In this document: positions 57,646 to 64,000 of the stretch, one piece after another
How the letters are laid out: every line of letters begins with the position of its first letter
Numbering within the stretch: position 1 is the first letter of the stretch
Source of the DNA: Galdieria partita
Lineage: Eukaryota > Rhodophyta > Bangiophyceae > Galdieriales > Galdieriaceae
DNA: 64,000 bases
Direction of reading: 5' to 3'
Assembly: GCA_025991245.1 (NCBI GenBank)
Contig: BQMJ01000036.1
Span: 1 to 64,000, forward strand
Program-made: the position numbers and the translations under genes
Notes under the pieces: model-generated
What the model saw: only the letters and a program-made list of their open reading frames with translations
Database searches by the model: none
What the model was told of the DNA's origin: nothing

Positions 57646-58580
57646 TTATGCAAAATTCTTTCTAGTAAGAAAATACAACAAAGGAACAAATACTGTTTCA
57701 GGAAGATATCTGATGAACCTCATCACAATATGTTCCATAACCCAAGGAAAGCCATAAGTATATTTCCTCGAAGCAACTGCGTTGGTAATCTTTTTGGCCG
57801 CTGTTTCAGCAGAAAGAAGAAACAACTTGGGATGCTTCATTCCTTGAATCGCAGGAGTATCAATAAATCCTGGATGAATAGTTGTGATGTGAACATTTGT
57901 ATGGTACAACTCGATACGTAACGACTCCAACAGATTAGACAACGCAGCTTTGGTAGCTCCATATATCGAACCCATCGGAAGACCTCGATATCCTGCAAGC
58001 GAAGATATTCCAACAATATGACCTCCATTGTCTTTCATCATATTCATTAAAACCAAATGTATGAATAATATCGTGCCTCTAAGATTGGTTTGCATAACTT
58101 TGTCAAGCTGCTCCAACGACAGACTTGTAAAACAAAGTCCATCATTATTGACTGCTGCATTGGCAATCAGAATATCGATATTTCCAAAGCCTTTAGTGCT
58201 TTGTTCTAGTGCCTTGGTAAAGGAAGAAGAATCACAAAGATCCAAATAGATTACTTGAGCACTTCCACCTTTCTCCTGAATACTCTAAAGACAGTAATTC
58301 AATATACGACCATAACGTCACGTTAACATACCTTGCAAATATCCTCCAGTTTATTTAACGAACGGGCAGCTAAAGAAACTCGAGCACTTTTTGCTGTAGC
58401 TAAATATATAGCCAAGGACTAGAATTATGACATAAGAAGGAAATCCAAATATAAATATTCGCTCACCTTTCCAATACCAGAAGAAGCTCCAGTAATAAAG
58501 ACGTGTTTGTTACGGAAATAATCGAATGATCTTAAAAGTGACATAAGAATACGTTGATCATATAATCTGGAGGTCAACAT
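57646..58580 (-). CDS. Short-chain dehydrogenase/reductase (classical SDR)
   Basis: NAD(P)-dependent oxidoreductase. Three exons (58467-58580, 58332-58418, 57646-58284) with introns of 47-48 nt give 279 residues. The cofactor loop TGASSGIGK is interrupted by the first intron directly after its Lys. Then come AARSLNKLEDICK and DLCDSS; NAA in ILIANAAVNNDG replaces the usual NNAG. The catalytic set Ser (GISSLAG) and YxxxK (YGATK) is followed by HPGFIDTPA. The ATG at 58580 is chosen because it leads straight into the domain. An upstream open stretch (58590-58768) encodes a hydrophobic segment that could be an N-terminal membrane anchor through another exon, but no in-phase splice was found. Substrate unknown. 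Confidence 0.82.
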
Positions 58581-58804
58581 AATAATACCTTGTTTTGTTG
58601 AACCAAATATATAAAGACAATAAACTGCAGAACAAAACCAAGGACACAAATACTGTAATAGTTGTCATGTATATTTGACAGCTTATGCACTACCAATCCC
58701 TGTCTTAAAAGTATTCGAGTAGATGTTTGGTCTTCACAACACTCAAACCGGAGAACAGATCGACTCATTAAATTTCAACACACATTCCAAGTATTGATCA
58801 ACAT

Positions 58805-59667
58805 ATGGCTAGTATCGGTACAGGGGTAAGTCACAACTAAATTCGCAACTTGTTACCTAAAGTGCCTTTATTCAAGTATGATTTGTCAGCGACCACTTTT
58901 TCACCAGATGGTCGAGTTTTCCAAGTGGAATATGCCCAAAAAGCTGCTGATAGTAGTGGGTATGAAGACACAGCTTACGGAGTTCCTTTACCGTTGTACT
59001 GAAGTTAGCTGTTATTAGATTGACTATAGGAGTGTGCTGTAAAGATGGTGTTGTATTAGCTGTTGAGAAAATCCTACTTTCAAAGATGTTATTAAAGGAA
59101 TCAGGAAGAAGAGTTCACTTGATTGATCAACACGCTATTCTTGCAGTAGCTGGAATGGGACCAGATGGTAGACAACTGGCAACAAGAGCAAGACAGGAAT
59201 GTGAACAATATCGTAATATTTTTCGAACGCCTATGCCAGGACATTTATTGGCAGAACGAATAGCGGGTTATGTTCACGTTCATTCTCTATACTGGCACGT
59301 GAGGCCATTTGGTTGTACCGTAATGATAGGAACTTGGGAACTGAAACAAGGACCCTCATTATATATGATCGATCCGTCTGGTAGTTTCTACAGATATTAT
59401 GGCTGTGCTGCAGGAAAAGGTAAACAAGGAGCTAAAACTGGCTTGGAAAAACTCGACTTTCGTCAACTTTCTTGCGACGATGCTTTGTTAGAGCTGGCCA
59501 AGTTAATAAATGCAGCACACGATGAATCAAAAGATAAGCCATATGAAATGGAAATGATATGGATAAAAAGTGACACTGGCAAAGCTTCCCTAGTTCCACC
59601 ATACCTCATTGAGACGGTCCGTCAAAGAGCTGAACAACTTGCTCGCGAAGAGGAAATGGCAGATTAG
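58805..59667 (+). CDS. PSMA3: 20S proteasome subunit alpha7 (PSMA3-type)
   Basis: Ring-forming alpha subunit of the 20S proteasome. Exons 58805-58825, 58877-58959 and 59019-59667, with introns of 51 and 59 nt, give 250 residues. [30 protein letters not shown] is assembled across the first splice and carries the alpha-subunit signature. The body contains [66 protein letters not shown], ending in an acidic AREEEMAD tail. This order and the GTGYDLS start identify the alpha7/PSMA3 class. The first exon is only seven codons. It converges on TAF5 with 116 bp between stops. Confidence 0.94.
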
Positions 59668-59783
59668 AAAAGTATTATGCAACTGTATTTCTTTGTTATT
59701 ATCCAATATCTACTAGAATAGTATCCTTTTTGAGTTCAATTCAATATAAAGAATGCCGTTGTCCGAAATTCCTTTGATACAAC

Positions 59784-61639
59784 TCACAAGTTGGCTCCAG
59801 CTACAAGTAACAAATTCTTCCTAGAAAAACGAGTGCAATAAACTGCAGAATCTTTCGTTTGGAAACTTTTCACCAATAACTGATCTCTCGATAATGTGCT
59901 TTGTAACGAATTGTTAAGTGACTGTACATTCCAAAGATGAACAAAACAGTCGGATGATCCGCTTGCAAAGAATATATCGTCTTTGGAGACATCTAAGCAC
60001 CATATGGGACCATTATGTCCCTCAAGGCGGCTTATCCGTCGACCTTGAACAATGTCCCAAAACTCTATTTGACCATTTTCTAAACCAACGACTAACTTTT
60101 TGCCATCATTGGAAAAAACCAAAGAACAAACAGAAGCTGAATGAGGACCAAACAAGCGAACACTGTTACCATCTCTCAGATCCCATAGTCGACAAGTACG
60201 ATCACTCGAACCTGAAGCTATATAACAACAATTCGGATGCCAACGAATTGTTTCAACGTCAGAATAATGGCCACCAAACAGTCTTAAAGGAAATATCCGA
60301 TCTGTCGTCCATAATCTTCCAAGACGATCATGTCCACATGATACAAAATAATGTGAAAGAGGTGAAAACTCAACACTCCAAACTGGAAATAAATGGCCTT
60401 TGTAAACAACCAAGTCTCTTTCCAACTTTGTACTCCAAAGACGTATAGTCCCGTCCTCTGATGAACTAAGAAAGAAACGTCCACAAGGACTAAGAGATAC
60501 AGAATAAATACTCCCACAATGTCCTATCAAGGGTTTCCCTCCAACAAGGCGATACTGTCCACATTCTTTGCCATCCCAAAAACGAATAAAAGAATCATCA
60601 AACCCTGCAACAATGGTCGAGCCATCTACAGAAATATCTACACAATTCATGTCATCGTACGTATTGGAAAAAGTGTACATTAGGGATGATGGAAGTGTTT
60701 CAATTCCTAAAGATACTCGACGCAACTTGTCATCCTCCGATTCAAGCATCGCTGAGCCTACAGGATATTTGGGTATCGGAATAGATGGATGCACTTCATT
60801 CGAGTCGACCGTATTCCCTTCCAACGTTGTGTGACTTTCAGGTTGCGAATCTTGTTCTTGAACAATGTAGTCTGACTCTTTCAAAGGTCTCCAGTGAATT
60901 TCATTTTTCTGTAAAACTTCAAACTCTTGATAAGGAAAGAAACCAATAGAACTCTTTGAATCCTCGGAACCTATAACCTGAGAGTCCTTTTCCATCTTTA
61001 CATGAAAATGTTCCATAATACAGCGAAATACAGAAGTTAGCCGATGCTCCACCAAAAAGTCACATAAAAGCTCAAAAGCATACTGAGAAACGAAAATTTC
61101 TCTTCGATGTTTCAAATACAGTTGAGAAACAGGGTTGTCATTGAGCTGTTCTCTCCTTCGAACGCCTTTCAAAGAAAATAGCTCGTCACGAACACTTTGT
61201 TCAAAAAACTTTGGTGCCCACTCCTCCAACAGTTTCTGTGATTCCTCATAACGCTCTCTACGTATCAAGTCCAAATATAAATAAACAAGAAGAGGATAAG
61301 TCAACTGCCCAAGTTCAACACGTACAACTTCCAGACAACCGTCTATCCAACGATAGATTTTACCATAGTCCTCCACTAGACCTTTCTCTTCCTCTCTGAC
61401 GAATAAAAAGAATTCCAAAAAGTTTCGCACTTGATCGTCCATATCTAGAGGTGGGTTATGAAAGTCCTCTGGAACCTCCGACGCTAAAGCATTTCTCAAG
61501 GCATCTGCAGCACCCTTATAACCCTAGTAGGAAACGACTTAGAGAAATGTAAAAAAGTAAATATCATAGTAAAATGTACTTTTCGCTGTAAATATTCGAG
61601 AACAAAACGAAATAAAAAACTATCCAGATCGTTTGGCAT
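59784..61639 (-). CDS. TAF5: TFIID subunit TAF5
   Basis: Scaffold subunit of the general transcription factor TFIID (and SAGA in many species). Exons 61580-61639 and 59784-61523 join in phase through a 56-nt intron to give 599 residues. The splice completes a LisH-like motif (FLFRFVLEYLQRK, then GYKGAADALRNAL). The NTD2 domain spans about 45-190 (VRNFLEFFLFVREEEKG...TYPLLVYLYLDLI; VSQYAFELLCDFL). An acidic linker leads to about six WD40 repeats (from about 300; GHCGSIYSVSLSP, GHLFPVWSVEFSP, GHYSDVETIRWHP, GPHSASVCSLVFS, GHNGPIWCLDVS). The ATG at 61639 is the first in the frame; a longer frame upstream has no ATG. Length is short compared with animal TAF5 (about 800), mainly in the linkers. 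Confidence 0.93.
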
Positions 61640-61786
61640 TTTTAAACTCGAACTAATGAACTTTTGTGCAAATGATCCTAATGAATCTCTCGGCTTTTCA
61701 TTTGAAGCAGTCAAGTTTTATTCAAATAGATTTTATATACTATTTAGACCAAATAAAGTGCTGAATAAGTGCTGACAGGGTTTTTG

Positions 61787-62137
61787 TTACTGCCCATTCT
61801 CGTCTTCATCATCAGAAGGTATCGGAAGACCAAGTTTCTTTCTTCTTCTGATTTCCTTATCTACTAAATACTTTCTTGCTAACTATGCCAACAGATCAAT
61901 ATCAAAGAACTGCAAAGGACTCTACAAACAGGACGAAAATACCTGCTTCTTGTGCCAAAGACACTCCTTGTAGTCTTCCCTGTAATCGTTACACTGATCG
62001 GGGGTATCAGCTTTCAACATACACTAAATTCTTGTTAGTTGAACCAAATTTGCGTACAAACAAAGTACCTCACAAAGGTCAATAAAAAAAGGGAAACAGC
62101 GTCCAACTTCTCCATATCGTCCATAACCCGAGGCCAT
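61787..62137 (-). CDS. NDUFS5: Mitochondrial complex I subunit NDUFS5
   Basis: Accessory intermembrane-space subunit of NADH:ubiquinone oxidoreductase. Three small exons (62069-62137, 61943-62023, 61787-61882), with introns of 45 and 60 nt, give 81 residues, too fragmented to show as one long open frame. MASGYGRYGEVGRC resembles the MASGWGI-NKGRC start of plant NDUFS5. Paired Cys motifs (CFPFFIDLCECM, spanning a splice, and CNDYREDYKEC) fit the twin-Cys CHCH fold imported by the Mia40 route. The tail is basic then acidic (RRRKKLGLPIPSDDEDENGQ). Its ATG is only 9 bp after the stop codon of the membrane-protein gene upstream on the same strand. Confidence 0.88.
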
Positions 62138-62146
62138 GACAAACAA

Positions 62147-62726
62147 TTAGTATTGAACGTTGGATGAATCGTTTGCTTTCATAGTACGTAGTTTGATTAA
62201 CAGTGCACTGCAAAGAATCACGTAGAGAATCAAGGAAACCCAAATAGCTATTACTGCAGAACGAGCTGTTTCACAGGATCTGGAACTGTTCCCAAAAACT
62301 AAGGTGCTGCAATAGACAAGTCCCGCTTCTCCCAACACGACAGCTATGGCAACTGCTCCATTGAAGACAAAAAGGAATACTGCAAGAACTAATTCAGATA
62401 AGAAGACTCTTCTAGACTTTGCTAGGGTTTCAAGAAAACTTGTTCTTCCAACCTGCAAATAGAAGGATTTGAAAAGTAAAACGAGAGTGGTCAAAGAAGC
62501 TAATGAACTGTAGGTTGCTACAAGAATACAGTACGAAGAGTTCTTAAAACCCAAACAGAAATTTTTAGTCGAGACGCCTGAGATATTTCCTACAGAGATG
62601 GTAATAAGAGCTACCAGTGATGATGCCTAAGAGGATTAGAATCTATTTGTTCAGCGGTAGAAATAGATGACTTACAAACAGCATGAGGTAGAGCTCGGAG
62701 AGCAGAGAGAGAATATTGAAGCACAT
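62147..62726 (-). CDS. Small four-helix membrane protein, hypothetical
   Basis: Exons 62676-62726 and 62147-62626 join in phase 0 through a 49-nt intron (GTAAGT...TTAG) to give 176 residues. Four predicted membrane helices: near the N-terminus (LYLMLFASSLVALITI, spanning the splice), about 45-70 (YCILVATYSSLASLTTLVLL), about 90-120 (LVLAVFLFVFNGAVAIAVVLGEAG), and near the C-terminus (AVIAIWVSLILYVILCSALLI). A small extracytoplasmic loop holds CSTLVFGNSSRSC, a possible disulfide pair. The layout recalls MARVEL or tetraspanin-like proteins, but no diagnostic motif is visible and no function is assigned. The short cytosolic tail ends KANDSSNVQY. Confidence 0.65.
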
Positions 62727-63373
62727 GTGTCTTTTACGTTGCTACTCGACTTTATACAAAATGGATATATTTTATAGTAAAATTTGGCGCCCATAGAAGA
62801 GAAAAATGAAAAGTCACAAGTAGCTGCAAGAATCGCTCGAAATTTTTTGAACATTCCATTGACATTTCTGTATATTTTAACACATCAAGTCGAATTGATC
62901 AATGCATGGATATAAAACCAATGAAAAAAAAGATGTGGAGCTTAGTTTTGGCACAAACAAATTTTATTCTTCCTATAGAGATGATGCAATGAAACGTAGC
63001 CTAGAAACCGGGGTTTGTAGTTCTCCGTCTGCCATTCGTTTGTCAATTCTGTTTGTTTGAAAAGGCAATTGGCCAATCATCACTCATTGTCAACGAGAAT
63101 TGATCCTCGAGTCGTTCGATTTTCATTTGCAACCATTCATTTCACGATGAATGGTCCCGGTGAAATCTGTCTTTCCTTGTGAAGATATTTATAGAAGCTA
63201 TGCTTCTTGTATTTTGGAATTATCCTGCGTTACTCGTAGTACCGAAAAATGCAACGAGGAATGGGCTGTTTCTAGAAACCAGTCTTGGTTTTAGTACACT
63301 ACATTTCCTAACAAGGCCCTAGCAAAGGCTGGTCACACAGACATACATTTTGAAAAAGGCTTTCTTTGTGTAT
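62727..63373. promoter_or_regulatory. Divergent intergenic region at the right end
   Basis: About 650 bp between the divergent membrane-protein gene and the Ser-rich gene. It is long for this gene-dense part. No RNA gene, repeat or defined promoter element was recognised. A 60-codon antisense frame at 62672-62854 overlaps the first exon of the membrane protein in another frame and is not supported. Confidence 0.45.
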
Positions 63374-64000
63374 ATGGAAAATAGCCTTAATAATCTAGAA
63401 ACTAGAGAGTTCAATGCCGAATTTTCATCTACCAATGAAGATAGGGCGCAGAGTCTATCGTCAACCAGAGAACCAAGTGAATTTGAAAGCAGAAGTAGTA
63501 AACGTGATTTGGAGTATGTCTTGGAGTCTCTAGGTAGCACAAAGAAACGTTACAGGGATAATTTTTCGGAACTAGTCTCTTGTCAAGTAGTGTCCAAGGA
63601 CAAAGATACGTATCTTGACTCGAATGTCAGAACTTGTACAAGTGGCTCTTCTTCTTCAAAGAATCCCCCAGCTTCCTCCTTTCATGATCCTTGTATAGAC
63701 GTTGGAACTCAAAACTCTGTCACTATACTTGCAAACAATGCATCAAGAACTGCACCCTTTGATATGACATTAACCAGTGAGCCTGCAAAGGTAGAGAGAG
63801 TTTCAAACCACCACTATACTCCTCTGCAAGAAGTCGTGCAACCATCCTTTTATTATCCTAGGATGGATGAAATTACTGAACATTCAGATAAGGGAAACCA
63901 TTTAAAAATAGGAAACTCATCTCCTGGAGAGACTGTGATACCATTTCCTCCATGGCATTGGGCTGGTTTTGGACAGAGTAGTCATGGCATTCCTGGTGTA
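63374..64000 (+). CDS. Ser-rich hypothetical protein, 5' part (runs off the window)
   Basis: An open frame starts at the ATG at 63374 and stays open for 209 codons to the window edge, so the C-terminus is missing. It begins MENSLNNLETREFN. The whole visible part is polar, rich in Ser, Thr, Glu and Asn, with basic pairs (SSKRDLEYVLESLGSTKKRYRD) and no recognisable domain. It ends in a Pro/Trp/Gly-rich stretch (VIPFPPWHWAGFG). Such an N-terminus is common in transcription factors and other regulatory proteins whose folded domain lies downstream, but nothing here proves that. Confidence 0.6.
   Translation, partial: MENSLNNLETREFNAEFSSTNEDRAQSLSSTREPSEFESRSSKRDLEYVLESLGSTKKRYRDNFSELVSCQVVSKDKDTYLDSNVRTCTSGSSSSKNPPASSFHDPCIDVGTQNSVTILANNASRTAPFDMTLTSEPAKVERVSNHHYTPLQEVVQPSFYYPRMDEITEHSDKGNHLKIGNSSPGETVIPFPPWHWAGFGQSSHGIPGV

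Noticed and set aside
62672-62854. Minus-strand 60-codon frame starting MFKKFRAIL
   Set aside because: It overlaps exon 1 of the four-helix membrane protein in another frame; the spliced model explains the region better.
1-64000. tRNA, rRNA, CRISPR, LINE/LTR reverse transcriptase
   Set aside because: No tRNA B-box/clover pattern, no rRNA landmark, no regular direct repeat with spacers and no reverse-transcriptase motif was recognised by eye on either strand.

Overview
This window is the left end of a eukaryotic nuclear chromosome: a telomere, about 32 kb of gene-poor subtelomere, then about 31 kb of tightly packed single-copy core genes. The core genes carry many spliceosomal introns of about 41-100 nt (mostly 48-58) with GTRAGT-like donors. 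Intergenic gaps there are often under 150 bp and in two places only 9 and 14 bp. Small introns, compact packing and the gene repertoire fit a Galdieria-like cyanidiophycean red alga; this is inference, not proof.

1-405 is a telomere of the 10-mer CCCTAATAAA with interspersed 11-mers. 431-1143 is a diverged tandem pair of about 346 bp. 1144-8300 is AT-rich, T-biased on the + strand, with no recognisable gene.

8.3-33 kb holds a noncoding repeat family (up to seven copies or pieces) and a family of P-loop NTPase plus restriction-fold nuclease genes of the Crinkler/RHS type. Two sub-types appear: type A (about 15954-18593, and decayed 25915-28322) ends in a SAM-like helical domain. Type B (20366-22773 whole; decayed pieces at 24240-24915 and 31040-31260) has an RHS-like NTPase. 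Copies of the noncoding repeat lie upstream of these genes on the same strand, so repeat plus gene may have spread as a unit. A small spliced gene (22881-23242) follows the whole type-B gene.

From 33 kb the core genes are: SAP-like nuclear protein (+), RPB1 (-), mitochondrial uL30 (-), RBM42 (+), protein O-mannosyltransferase (-), type I DnaJ with CAQQ tail (-), two tandem RING proteins (+), GRAM-VASt sterol-transfer protein (-), MFS transporter (+), a third RING paralogue (-), presenilin (+), CDK10/11-like kinase (-), short-chain dehydrogenase (-), proteasome alpha7/PSMA3 (+), TAF5 (-), complex I NDUFS5 (-), a four-helix membrane protein (-), and the 5' part of a Ser-rich protein running off the right edge (+).

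The most unusual item is the trio of paralogues at 46276-47753, 47816-49051 and 53582-55035. Each joins an N-terminal C3HC4 RING to a Ras-like domain whose GTP-binding motifs are degenerate, and ends in a CaaX-type prenylation tail. I know of no described family with this architecture: it reads as a set of membrane-anchored E3 ligases with a pseudo-GTPase module. A second notable item is the RPB1 tail, whose last heptads are a near-perfect YSPKSPA array with Lys in place of Thr4.

No tRNA, rRNA, CRISPR array, or LINE/LTR reverse transcriptase was recognised by eye.
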